Source: a virus
Direction: 5' to 3' (one strand)
Length of the DNA: 22,069 nt
IMG/VR virus record: IMGVR_UViG_3300009503_001325
Span: 1-22,069 of that record
The notes below the pieces were generated by a model, which saw only the letters and a list, made by a program, of their open reading frames with translations, ran no database searches and had not been told where the DNA came from. Made by a program: the position numbers and the translations under genes. Each line of letters opens with the position of its first letter. Position 1 is the stretch's first letter. This document shows, one piece after another, positions 1-6,862 of this stretch.

Positions 1-1828
1 CCCGTCCCTCTCCTGCTTTACGGCGCCGTACCAGGCGCACCCAGTCCTCATCCTTGTTGGCGAGATCCCCCCTTATCGCCAGGGCCCGGTCGAACGATCC
101 GCTCCTGGGCCCGATGAGGACGAACTCAGACTCACAGCCCGACTCGTATCCCCACCCCGATCCCGACCACATAGACCACACGCGCTCTGCGGGGACTCTC
201 GTAACGAGTACGGCGCTATGCTCGAAGTTCCCCGCGAAGCTCATGGCAAGAGTCGGATCCGCTGACCAGGACGAGAGCGGGCGGGAACCCACCTTGGCCT
301 CACTCAGCGGGCTCAGCTTGGTCCTTTCCTCCGACTTCGTACCGCGGAAGAGTGTAACCTCGGAGATCCCCATCTCTCGGAGCTTGCGCTGCGTGACGCG
401 GTAGGTTGCTTCAGCAACGGCCTCGCTGGCGGCAGCTAGCCCTGCCTCGTCCAGCCGCCTACACTCCTCCCACCTCCACAGATCGGCCGGATCAATATGG
501 AAGCCGTCCAGTGTGTCGGGGACGCCTAAGCCGAATAGGCGATTCACGGCACGCTGCAGGGATAGGGATCGGGGGTTAACGGACCAGCCTGCCCACTGGT
601 CGTACCAGCCATTGAGCGCCCGGGCCACGCTGTTCGTGGTCACTGGGGTGCCCTTGGCCCAGAGTCCTGACCTGATCATCCCATCCCGGAACTTCTGCTT
701 AAGCGCCTCGTCACCAAGGATCTCCTTTGCGACCGCCACCCGTGCCTTATTAACGAGGGGCACCGTGTATATCCCGGCATCCCGCGTAGCATGGTACTCG
801 ATCTCAGGCCTGCCCGTCATCCCCTCCGCCAGCTCGTCAAGGTTAGCAGGCCGAAGAGGCGGTAGCGCCTCGTATACCGCCGCCTCCTGCTCCTCAGCAG
901 CGCCCTCCACCTCCCGGTACTCCTCCTCGTCCACCTCCTCCAGCACTTCGACACAGCGGCAGGAACCGGGGTGGAGCGGAGGTCCAGACACCCCACCGGG
1001 ATAGGTCCCCCTAATCGTAGCCTTCCGACCTTCCATGGCCATGCAGGCGGGGCAAAGGCGATCATCAGGGGTAATTACCCATCTGCGGATACAGAACTCC
1101 GGCAGGAGTCCCTCCCCCTCCGCTACTTTCCAGGCGCTCCGGCGGGCCTCGTTGGCCGCAGTGATGAGCTCCGTACGAGCGATGTTCTCGGCCCGGAGCT
1201 GTCGCAACTTCTCGGCATACGCCTCCACCTTCTCCCGTATGACCTGGCGGTCAAGCCCCCTGGCGATTAGCCGGTTTTCGTAGTTGCACACGGCCACTGC
1301 ATACCGGGGGTCCAGTCCCACCAGCGCCCGGACGTCGTCCATCAGCTCGTACGGATGCTTGCCGCCCTCAAGCCCCCTCGTAATGACCAGGCTTAGGGCC
1401 TCGCGGTCTGTACTCTCCAGGTGACGCACCAGCCTGGCGGCCTGCTTACTTACCGCGACCAGGGAGAGATCACTCACGGGGCCGAATGCCGCGCCCATGC
1501 CCCGGCCAAACTTGCGCTGCAGGGCCTCCAGCTCCTGCCTGGCGGCAGCATCTGTCGCCTCAGACAGCGCCTCGCCCACTACCTCGGTCGCGTGCTCCGT
1601 CACGGCGCTGAGCAGTGGAGCTAAGGCGTGCACCACATCGTCCTCTACCACATGCGGAACGGACAGAAGCCGTGTAGCGATATCTCGCCACTGATCAGGG
1701 CGGATGGTGAAGTCGTACCGGCGCGCCAGCTGGTTAGTGAGGCGAGCAATGAGGCGCCGCATGGCGGCGTAGGGGTCCCACTCCTCCTTCGCGATCCACC
1801 GGTAGTGAGGCCTCACCGAAACGATCAC
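1..1828 (-). CDS. MuF/SPP1 gp7-type head morphogenesis protein fused to ADP-ribosyltransferase domain (3' end outside window)
   Basis: Reading from a GTG at 1828 (Shine-Dalgarno GAGGTGA seven bases upstream) the frame stays open for 609 codons to the window edge, so the C-terminus is missing. Residues about 120-295 look like a phage MuF minor head protein: a helical region, then CPACMAMEG (259-267) and PPLHPGSCRC (283-292), the Cys/His signature of that family. After an acidic linker (295-320) and a helical region, residues 490-572 carry the three marks of an R-S-E ADP-ribosyltransferase: LFRG with Arg495, SSWS (519-522), and ESEF with Glu566 and Glu568 (an ExE pair). MuF proteins sit in the capsid with the portal, and family members are known to carry C-terminal toxin or effector domains, so this one is probably packaged and delivered at infection. 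That is inference; the target is unknown. It starts 12 bases after the lysozyme-like gene and is the last gene seen in the portal operon. Confidence 0.88.
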   Translation of the reverse strand, partial: MIVSVRPHYRWIAKEEWDPYAAMRRLIARLTNQLARRYDFTIRPDQWRDIATRLLSVPHVVEDDVVHALAPLLSAVTEHATEVVGEALSEATDAAARQELEALQRKFGRGMGAAFGPVSDLSLVAVSKQAARLVRHLESTDREALSLVITRGLEGGKHPYELMDDVRALVGLDPRYAVAVCNYENRLIARGLDRQVIREKVEAYAEKLRQLRAENIARTELITAANEARRSAWKVAEGEGLLPEFCIRRWVITPDDRLCPACMAMEGRKATIRGTYPGGVSGPPLHPGSCRCVEVLEEVDEEEYREVEGAAEEQEAAVYEALPPLRPANLDELAEGMTGRPEIEYHATRDAGIYTVPLVNKARVAVAKEILGDEALKQKFRDGMIRSGLWAKGTPVTTNSVARALNGWYDQWAGWSVNPRSLSLQRAVNRLFGLGVPDTLDGFHIDPADLWRWEECRRLDEAGLAAASEAVAEATYRVTQRKLREMGISEVTLFRGTKSEERTKLSPLSEAKVGSRPLSSWSADPTLAMSFAGNFEHSAVLVTRVPAERVWSMWSGSGWGYESGCESEFVLIGPRSGSFDRALAIRGDLANKDEDWVRLVRRRKAGEGR

Positions 1829-1840
1829 GGGTCCCTCACC

Positions 1841-2548
1841 TCACAGCCCCATGTGAGACTCAAGGCGCTCCAAGTCCTGGATGATGCTCTGCACCTTCTC
1901 CATCCAGGGATGGTTGGGCACGCAGTACCCAGGGCAATCGCGGGCGCCCTGGGGCGCGCCATAGTACCGGGCCAGCCAGGCGAAGTTAGCCCGGATCCCC
2001 TCCTCCCAGCTTCTGAAGCCGGCCCTATAGGCGAGCATCCCCCAGGCGTTGTGGGGCGCGAAGCAGTACAGCCCAAATGAGGACTCCACCCCCGCGATAG
2101 CCACGGGGAGGTAGGGGTTGATGCCTGTACGTAGTCCCTCCTCCGCAAAGATCGCCCCACATCCCGCCAGCGGGCTATTCCTCCTCGCCAGATAGGCGTC
2201 GATGACCTGCGCGACGGCGGGGCTGCCAGTAGTAGGCGAAGGCGGGGCGGCGGCCCTGGCGGTCACCTCCCCAGGGCTGAGGGTCTCCTCCCGCACCGGC
2301 GCAGAGGAATCTACCCTCTGCATGGATGGAGCAGCCTCCCCGCTCTCCACTAACCCCGGAGGCTCGGACTCCGGGGCAGGCGGCGGGGCACCCGGCCCAG
2401 GGACCGGCTGAGCGATAGATAGCGCTATAACTACCACCAAGACTACAAGTAGCCCGATCCCAATCCCGATTCCGACTACCGGCAACCAGTCCAGCCCCCT
2501 CGGAAGGCCGGCCCGTACCCAGGCTCTGGCCCTCTCCCATCGGCGCAT
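1841..2548 (-). CDS. Membrane-anchored lysozyme-like (glucosaminidase/transglycosylase-type) protein
   Basis: 235 residues. A basic N-terminus is followed by one hydrophobic segment (about 22-46, rich in Gly, Ile, Leu and Val), then a Pro/Glu/Ser-rich linker (48-110), then a compact domain (112-235). The domain has a lysozyme-like core: AGVESSFG (152-159) with Glu155 as likely catalytic acid, and NAWGM (167-171), as in endo-N-acetylglucosaminidase and lytic transglycosylase families. Cysteines at 130, 162, 205 and 209 could form disulfides outside the cytoplasm. The ATG follows an AAGGGGGTGG ribosome site. The gene lies between portal and MuF, not beside an obvious holin, so it could be a virion-associated muralytic enzyme or a signal-anchored endolysin. 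The exact enzyme class is uncertain; the anchor plus linker plus hydrolase architecture is clear. Confidence 0.75.
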   Translation of the reverse strand: MRRWERARAWVRAGLPRGLDWLPVVGIGIGIGLLVVLVVVIALSIAQPVPGPGAPPPAPESEPPGLVESGEAAPSMQRVDSSAPVREETLSPGEVTARAAAPPSPTTGSPAVAQVIDAYLARRNSPLAGCGAIFAEEGLRTGINPYLPVAIAGVESSFGLYCFAPHNAWGMLAYRAGFRSWEEGIRANFAWLARYYGAPQGARDCPGYCVPNHPWMEKVQSIIQDLERLESHMGL

Positions 2549-2569
2549 GGCCTACCACCCCCTTGGCCC

Positions 2570-3850
2570 TCAGTCGGCCCTCTCCTCCGCGCTGGGATGC
2601 GGTGGGGCCGGCAGGTTAGCCAGCTCCAGCAGGTACCTGGTCAGGTCGTCGTTGGGGAAGATAGGGGCCCCCGCGGAGCTCAGGCTCTGCAGGAAGTCCC
2701 CCAGCTCCTTCAGATCCACCGTCTCCACCTCATCGTGGCGCAGCTCCGGGCAGTAGGCGGTGTCCCAGCCGTTGAGGGCGATTAGCCTTGGTATGGCGTA
2801 GGTGTTCATCACGGAGGCCACCTCGTCCAGGTACGCACTGATAGCGAGGGTGAAAAGCCGGGTCTTGTCCACCGAGAGGGCGTAGGATCCCACCCTCTGC
2901 GTCCCCAGCATGAGAAAGTCGGCCAGGATCGACTGAGCGATCCTGGTGTCGTAGCGCTCAATGGTGGAGGACAGCTCAAACTGGCGACGGCCCCCGGTGG
3001 TGAGCAACTCCAGGCGGTACAGCTCCCGACCATTCAGGTCATAGGCGAGCGGCATAACCACCCCCTCCTGAGCGTCCCTTCGCAGCCCGGATACCAACGA
3101 CTGGAAGGCCGAGCGGAGGGCGACGTCCTGCTCCGTATCCCCTCGTAGCACCGATTCAGGAACCCAGACCACGGGTAGGCCGGCGAGATCCCGCTCAATG
3201 CCCATCGCTTCTATCACCTCGAGGTGGCGTTTGAAGTACCAGGGCCGGTAGGCATTCCGAAGGATTGACCTGCCCTCCGGCGAACCTCCCCGGTTCTCAG
3301 TACGAAAGAGCAGCCCCTTCTCGATGGGGATAACTGCCGTCCCTCCCTCCGGCAGGAGCTGGTGAAAGGCCCGTAGCCCGCCCGACTCATCAAGCTCCCA
3401 GCGCAGAAGGGTAAGCTGATCGCGGAGTGCAATCTTCCGCCACCCAATCCTCCCGTCGTCATACCGGCTGCGAAGGGCCGGGTCGTCCGAGGCCCCTCCC
3501 CTCCTCTTGTACACCACCTCGCAGAATGCCCAGCCATAAATGAGGAAGGACAGGATATCTGAGACCACAGCCTTCCAGGGCAGGGACATGTCCTCCAGGC
3601 AGGACTCCACGAAGCGGGCCTGCTCGACGGCGCGTCGGTCCTGACTCGACGACATGACGAACCAGCTGACGGATAAGCAGAGGTTGCGTATGGCGAGCAG
3701 GATGGCCCCAACTATCGGGTCCGTGTCCGCCATCTCGCGGTAGATCTTAGCCCCTCGCTGCCCGCGCAGCTCAGGCTGCCACTCATCCCCATACAGCGAG
3801 CTCCAACTCCCCCTCCCCTTGCCAAGCTCCAGGAATAGCGCGTCGCTCAT
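2570..3850 (-). CDS. Phage portal protein (DUF935/Mu gp29-like)
   Basis: 426 residues, the usual size of Mu gp29-like portal proteins. The ring of portal subunits forms the channel at the capsid vertex through which terminase pumps DNA. Support: an N-terminal region with REMADTDPIVGAILLAI (about 38-54), typical of portals; the GRSILRNAYRPWYFKRHLE region after a GG-S-PEG stretch, which resembles the DUF935 core; the following helical stem with IERYDTRIAQSILADF; and the position immediately before a MuF protein, its standard partner. The ATG at 3850 overlaps the stop of the glycosyltransferase gene by four bases (ATGA), so the two are translationally coupled. The Asp/Glu-rich C-terminus (PHPSAEERAD) is ordinary for the family. 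Assignment to DUF935 rather than another portal family is from recall of motifs, not a search. Confidence 0.85.
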   Translation of the reverse strand: MSDALFLELGKGRGSWSSLYGDEWQPELRGQRGAKIYREMADTDPIVGAILLAIRNLCLSVSWFVMSSSQDRRAVEQARFVESCLEDMSLPWKAVVSDILSFLIYGWAFCEVVYKRRGGASDDPALRSRYDDGRIGWRKIALRDQLTLLRWELDESGGLRAFHQLLPEGGTAVIPIEKGLLFRTENRGGSPEGRSILRNAYRPWYFKRHLEVIEAMGIERDLAGLPVVWVPESVLRGDTEQDVALRSAFQSLVSGLRRDAQEGVVMPLAYDLNGRELYRLELLTTGGRRQFELSSTIERYDTRIAQSILADFLMLGTQRVGSYALSVDKTRLFTLAISAYLDEVASVMNTYAIPRLIALNGWDTAYCPELRHDEVETVDLKELGDFLQSLSSAGAPIFPNDDLTRYLLELANLPAPPHPSAEERAD

Positions 3851-5097
3851 GGACCATTCACCCCCTGACTGGCCTGTTCAGTCACCTCCCGCGCCGTGAG
3901 CACCCCCTCCAGCGCGAGAACCAGGGCTCGCCGGTGCACCTCCCAGGTGTACCTCCGCACCCACTCCAGGGCCCTGGCCACCTTGATCTCCCGCTCGCGC
4001 CGGTGCTCCTCGCTGACCGTGGCCTCCCACAGCCGGCGAGCCGCATCGCTCACATCCACCACGGGGCGCGGGTGGTAGTCAAAGCCATAGGCGAACTGCT
4101 CCCCTCTACAGCGTATGAGCCAACCCCGCTCCTCGGCCTCCCCCACGAGCTCAGTAGTTGCGCTGTTACGAGGGCCGACGAACGGCACGCCGACCGCGAA
4201 GGCCTCCGTGGTGGAGAACCCCCAGCCCTCCCCCATGGAGACTGACAACACCACGTCAGCGCAGCCGTAGATCAGACGCATCTGCTCCACAGCGACGTCG
4301 GAGATCCCCTCTACGTACTCCGATGGTGCCAGGATGAACTCCCCCGCCGCCAGGTCGAAATCGAGATCCTGGGCCATCAGCTTCAGCGGGGCCCCGCATG
4401 GCGCATCGTGAGAAGCATGCAGGTATAGCCTGGCCCGCCGAGCCAGCAACCGAGAGAAGGCCTTAAAAGCGAGTAGTGCCCGGCCCGGGTCCTTCCGCCA
4501 CTGGTTGCGTCCTACGCTCACCACCAGGATCTCTCCGTCGTCTCCTATCCCGAAAATCCGCCCACGTGCCTCGCGCCTCTCCTCTGCCGTAAGCGGGCGA
4601 AAGGCATGGGTGTCGCAGCCGAGGTAGACGGTCCCGGCCTCGAGCCCCAGCCTGCGCAGCTCCCCCGCCCCCCAATGGGTATAGCAGAGCCAGGACGCAG
4701 TACTCGACTCCTGCGTAATGTCCGATGGATAGAGGCGCCTGTCGACAGGGCAATAGACGACCACGGGCACGTGCTGGCCATCCCTTCTTAGCAGCCGGAT
4801 GAGCTGGGCGGCAAGCGGCACATCGAAGCTGATCAGCACAAAGTCTGGGCGGAAGCGGCGCGCCAGGCGGACGAATGCCGCTCGACCGAGTGTGTCCCCT
4901 TCGCGGTTCACGTGGGCGGCATAGATGGGGAAGGGGTACTCCACAGGATCCACGTAGGCCACGTGGTGATTAACCCCCATGCAAGTGACCTCGCAGCCCG
5001 CTGACAGCAGAGCTTGGATGTTCTCCCGGCAGACAATGCCCAGCCCTGTGTTCACCGCCGGGCTGTCGCCGTAGACCAGGACCTTCGCGCCTATCAC
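3847..5097 (-). CDS. GT-B glycosyltransferase (family 4/1-like)
   Basis: 416 residues, typical for a two-domain GT-B enzyme. The N-terminal Rossmann-like domain starts VLVYGDSPAVNTGLG (7-20), with the glycine-rich acceptor-side loop seen in family 4 enzymes. The C-terminal nucleotide-sugar domain has VSVGRNQWRKD (193-203, Arg197 and Lys202 as likely phosphate contacts) and the EX7E motif with Glu290 and Glu298 in GEGWGFSTTEAF. It transfers a sugar from an activated donor; donor and acceptor cannot be read here. GTG start at 5097 with AGGAGG five bases upstream, and its own promoter at 5115-5144. It heads the operon with portal, lysozyme-like and MuF genes, so it may glycosylate a virion protein; modification of phage DNA or of the host surface is possible. 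A methyltransferase upstream of the regulator could act on the same product. Confidence 0.85.
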   Translation of the reverse strand: MIGAKVLVYGDSPAVNTGLGIVCRENIQALLSAGCEVTCMGVNHHVAYVDPVEYPFPIYAAHVNREGDTLGRAAFVRLARRFRPDFVLISFDVPLAAQLIRLLRRDGQHVPVVVYCPVDRRLYPSDITQESSTASWLCYTHWGAGELRRLGLEAGTVYLGCDTHAFRPLTAEERREARGRIFGIGDDGEILVVSVGRNQWRKDPGRALLAFKAFSRLLARRARLYLHASHDAPCGAPLKLMAQDLDFDLAAGEFILAPSEYVEGISDVAVEQMRLIYGCADVVLSVSMGEGWGFSTTEAFAVGVPFVGPRNSATTELVGEAEERGWLIRCRGEQFAYGFDYHPRPVVDVSDAARRLWEATVSEEHRREREIKVARALEWVRRYTWEVHRRALVLALEGVLTAREVTEQASQGVNGP

Positions 5098-5114
5098 ACG
5101 GACCTCCTCCTCTC

Positions 5115-5144
5115 ATTTTAACACGCGCGGGCAGCACGTGTCCA
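5115..5144 (-). promoter_or_regulatory. Sigma70-like promoter of the glycosyltransferase-portal operon
   Basis: On the minus strand TGGACA (5139-5144; consensus TTGACA) is followed after 18 bases by TAAAAT (5115-5120; consensus TATAAT), one mismatch each. Transcription would begin near 5108, leaving a leader of about 11 bases that starts at the AGGAGG site for the GTG at 5097. The region between is GC-rich, so the AT-rich -10 stands out. Not confirmed by transcript data. Confidence 0.6.
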
Positions 5145-5161
5145 GCCTTACCCCCGGGCGG

Positions 5162-5172
5162 AGCACTATGAT
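5162..5172 (-). promoter_or_regulatory. Operator-like element shared with the RHH promoter
   Basis: The minus strand reads ATCATAGTGCT, identical over 11 bases to the left part of the 16-bp dyad that covers the -10 of the RHH regulator gene (6219-6229). Here only about one half plus the centre is kept. It lies 17 bases upstream of the -35 of the glycosyltransferase promoter. An exact 11-mer match at two promoters of one small region is unlikely to be chance; binding by the RHH protein is inference. Confidence 0.5.
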
Positions 5173-5173
5173 G

Positions 5174-5189
5174 GTTACCAGCTGGTAAC
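5174..5189. promoter_or_regulatory. 16-bp perfect palindrome upstream of the glycosyltransferase promoter
   Basis: GTTACCAGCTGGTAAC reads identically on both strands. It abuts the 5162-5172 element and lies about 30 bases upstream of the -35 box, a typical place for an activator or a looping repressor. It is outside any convincing coding frame. The binding protein is unknown. Confidence 0.5.
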
Positions 5190-5313
5190 TGCACCCGGAA
5201 CCCTTCACGTGTGCAGAGACACCTGCGGCGCCTCCGGCCCTGGCCCGTCATGCTTTCCGTCCCCGCGCGGGTCAGGGTCGGGCACCAGAACGCCCCTCCC
5301 AGGCCCTACCGGG

Positions 5314-5505
5314 CTACCGACGGGGCTTTCCATGCCCCAGCAAAGGCCATGCAGGGGCCCTCGGTGCGCCCGGCGGATCCCTCCCGGGCCCTCGGATCCT
5401 CCCTGGGCACAATTCCTGGCCCCACCAATGCTCCGAGAAATAGTCGAGAAATAGCCGAAGGGCGGCCCGGAGGCTTCCAACGATAGCGCCGTCCCGGGCC
5501 CACAA
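5314..5505 (-). CDS. Possible small protein of 63 residues, doubtful
   Basis: A TTG at 5505 with GGAAGG nine bases upstream opens a 63-codon frame. The N-terminal 30 residues look protein-like (an amphipathic stretch RAALRLFLDYFSEHWWG), but the rest is Pro/Gly/Arg-rich like non-coding frames here. No family is recognised. It may be a chance frame or the remnant of a gene. The tandem 11-mer at 5434-5455 lies inside it and gives the repeated residues in the amphipathic stretch. Confidence 0.22.
   Translation of the reverse strand: MWARDGAIVGSLRAALRLFLDYFSEHWWGQELCPGRIRGPGRDPPGAPRAPAWPLLGHGKPRR
5434..5455. repeat. Tandem 11-bp direct repeat
   Basis: CGAGAAATAGT is followed at once by CGAGAAATAGC, ten of eleven bases identical. 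It is a small AT-richer island in very GC-rich non-coding DNA, compatible with a two-copy protein-binding site. Two copies are too few to call iterons. Confidence 0.45.
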
Positions 5506-5648
5506 CTCGGCAGCCCTTCCCCGGGGTCATGGCAGGAAGCCCAGGCGTAACCAAGAGCGCCTCCCCGGGTGGCACCAGGCCGCCCAGGGTACGGTTAGGG
5601 GCCCGCCCCCAGGCGGCCCACGCAATCCGACAAGAGGGCGCAGGCAGA

Positions 5649-6152
5649 TTACGACCGCGCGGGGCTAACGTCGCCCCCACCTCCACCGCCCAGATCCTCA
5701 TCGCCCTCAGGGTGCAGCGGGCACCTGCCGCCGATAGTCAGCGACTGACAGCGTGGGCAGAGGCAGTCCCCCCACGCCTCGATCCACTCGATGCAGGCGG
5801 TAAACAGCTCGAACGCCGCCCCCTGAACCTCACAGGTCTCAGGCCGTGAGGTTTCCTCCCACCTGGCAACCTGGATCTCGATCAACGCCCCCCGCCCGGA
5901 AAGCAGCATCTCCCGTAGCACGCCAGGATCCTCCACCGGCTTGCCGCCATCAAGGGCCAGGAACATGCGCGGGAACTCCTGATCCTCCGCCCGCAGTGCG
6001 ATTGCGAAGTCCCCACTTCGGGGAAGGCCGGGGTAGCGATAGACGCTCAGGGCCCGCCGTATCAGCTCAGACTGGGAGATCCGGCACCGGTGGGCCTCCT
6101 CGCGGACGTACTCCGCCATGTCAGGGTCGAGCTGGATGGTCGTACGGCGCAT
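5649..6152 (-). CDS. Ribbon-helix-helix regulator with C-terminal zinc-binding segment
   Basis: 167 residues from ATG 6152. The frame continues upstream, but RRTTIQLDPDMAEYVREEA at residues 2-20 is the beta-strand and first helix of a MetJ/Arc/CopG-type RHH domain, followed by SQSELIRRALSVY (26-38) as second helix, so this start fits. The ribosome site AGGAGG is rather far (about 15 bases); the in-frame TTG just before ATG is an alternative. The middle (45-125) is unrecognised. The C-terminus has C-x-C-x2-C-x8-C-x2-H (130-147), probably a zinc site, then a Gly-rich acidic tail. RHH proteins dimerise and bind short dyads as repressors. Its own promoter carries such a dyad over the -10, pointing to autoregulation. 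It stands between packaging and portal genes, a good place for a late-gene switch. Confidence 0.8.
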   Translation of the reverse strand: MRRTTIQLDPDMAEYVREEAHRCRISQSELIRRALSVYRYPGLPRSGDFAIALRAEDQEFPRMFLALDGGKPVEDPGVLREMLLSGRGALIEIQVARWEETSRPETCEVQGAAFELFTACIEWIEAWGDCLCPRCQSLTIGGRCPLHPEGDEDLGGGGGGDVSPARS

Positions 6153-6213
6153 CAAGGCAGAAGCCACCTCCTCACCTCCCAGGCCCCACAGGGCCGCCGC
6201 GCCTCCTGCCTCC

Positions 6214-6243
6214 ATCATAGCACTATGATAGCGCCCCTGTCAA
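6214..6243 (-). promoter_or_regulatory. Promoter of the RHH gene with overlapping operator dyad
   Basis: Minus strand: TTGACA (6238-6243, perfect -35), 18-base spacer, TATGAT (6214-6219, -10 with one mismatch). The dyad ATCATAG-TG-CTATGAT occupies 6214-6229, covering the -10 and half of the spacer, so a bound dimer would block RNA polymerase. The predicted start is near 6207, giving a leader of about 55 bases to the ATG at 6152. This is the best promoter match in the window. Confidence 0.72.
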
Positions 6244-6621
6244 GGGCTGAGGAAGGCCCACCAGGGGCGCCGCTAAGAGAGGGAACCAGGAAGGGATTTG
6301 CCGCGCGGGGCAGACGGAGCGACGGCACCGGCCGGAAGAGGGCCGGCATCCGCCCCCATGCGCGGGGTTGAGTGCAATGGGCGGCGCCCCCGGCAAGGCC
6401 AGGATGGATCCTACCCCCACCGCCGCGCCGGCCTCCAGGCCGGGCAGCGGTCCTGGTGCCTTCCCCCGCCCACCATGGCGGCTCAGGAGGGAGGGGTGCC
6501 GGCCCCCAGGGCGGAGGAAGGCGCCAGGCGTTGGGGTCTGGGCGGTTCACAGGCCCCCCGGGCCAGGGGTGGGGCGAGGCGGGGCGAGGAGGGGGCGGCG
6601 GAGCCGCCTGAGGCGCGGGGT

Positions 6622-6636
6622 CCGACATTGTGTCGG
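6622..6636. repeat. Dyad CCGACA-N3-TGTCGG, copy 1
   Basis: CCGACATTGTGTCGG, perfect six-base arms around TTG, in non-coding DNA. A second perfect copy with spacer CCG lies at 7028-7042 and a two-mismatch copy at 6973-6987. The arms are conserved while the spacer varies, as expected of a dimer-binding site. Confidence 0.5.
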
Positions 6637-6642
6637 GTCCGG

Positions 6643-6764
6643 GGTGGTTCCGGAGACCACCTCCACACACACATGCCCCTGAAGAAGGGGTGTCTCTAAA
6701 AACCCTGCCTTTCATGGGGGGATTTTTTAGACACCCCCCCCTGTTTACCCCTACTGTGTGTGTG
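6643..6764. other. Cluster of nested and mutually exclusive hairpins
   Basis: Four inverted repeats within 122 bases: GGTGGT/ACCACC (6643-6648 and 6656-6661); CACACACACA/TGTGTGTGTG (6664-6673 and 6755-6764) enclosing the rest; CCCCT-GAAGA-AGGGG (6676-6690); and GGGGTGTCT/AGACACCCC (6687-6695 and 6729-6737), extended inward by A5/T6 and CCC/GGG. The last two share 6687-6690 and so exclude one another. It is downstream of the methyltransferase stop, so a terminator or processing site is possible, but the stem is not followed by a clean T-run on either strand. An origin-type or packaging element is an alternative. Confidence 0.45.
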
Positions 6765-6862
6765 ATTGAGCTCCGTCGCATGGGCTCCGTCCTCCACTCA
6801 CGCTCCACCGAGGCCCCTCTCAGGGCCCCCATTTCCCCACCTACGCTCCACCTGGTTAACTG

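Larger units (their letters stand above)
5190..5648. other. Mostly non-coding stretch between RHH gene and glycosyltransferase promoter
   Basis: About 460 bases without a convincing gene. Open frames on both strands are Gly/Pro/Arg-rich and lack database-like motifs. Visible elements are an imperfect GC hairpin near 5599-5620 (GGGCCCGCC against GGCGGCCC) just past the RHH stop, without a T-run, and a pair of 11-base tandem repeats at 5434-5455. One weak 63-codon frame (5314-5505) is listed separately. Confidence 0.5.
6244..6862. other. Non-coding, structure-rich region between methyltransferase and RHH promoter
   Basis: About 620 bases with no convincing gene. The longest minus frame (down to 6215) is an extreme Pro/Gly/Arg composition, runs through the RHH promoter, and has no ribosome site at a sensible start. 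Short inverted repeats abound, for example CCGGCCT-N2-AGGCCGG at 6428-6443, and the cluster at 6622-6764 described separately. At 6855-6867 GTTAACTGTTAAC, two HpaI-type hexamers in tandem, spans the methyltransferase stop codon. Confidence 0.55.

Noticed and set aside
54-1624. Several plus-strand open frames opposite the MuF gene
   Set aside because: They are antisense shadows; the minus frame through the whole stretch has clear MuF and ADP-ribosyltransferase motifs.
5205-5480. Minus frame with a GTG and SD-like GGGAGGGG inside, giving about 25 residues
   Set aside because: The peptide is Pro/Gly/Asp low-complexity and too short to judge; kept only as a remote possibility.
5190-5648. tRNA or other structured RNA gene
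   Set aside because: No T-loop consensus or cloverleaf could be found here or in the other gaps.
5306-5701. Minus-strand frame of 131 codons
   Set aside because: Overlaps the end of the RHH gene, has no motif, and its residue use is that of shadow frames.
6687-6737. Intrinsic terminator
   Set aside because: Stem is strong but no T-run directly follows it on either strand; listed as structured element instead.
6215-6832. Long minus-strand Pro/Gly/Arg-rich open frame of 205 codons
   Set aside because: Composition of a GC-rich non-coding frame, no ribosome site at a fitting start, and it runs through the RHH promoter and operator and the hairpin cluster.
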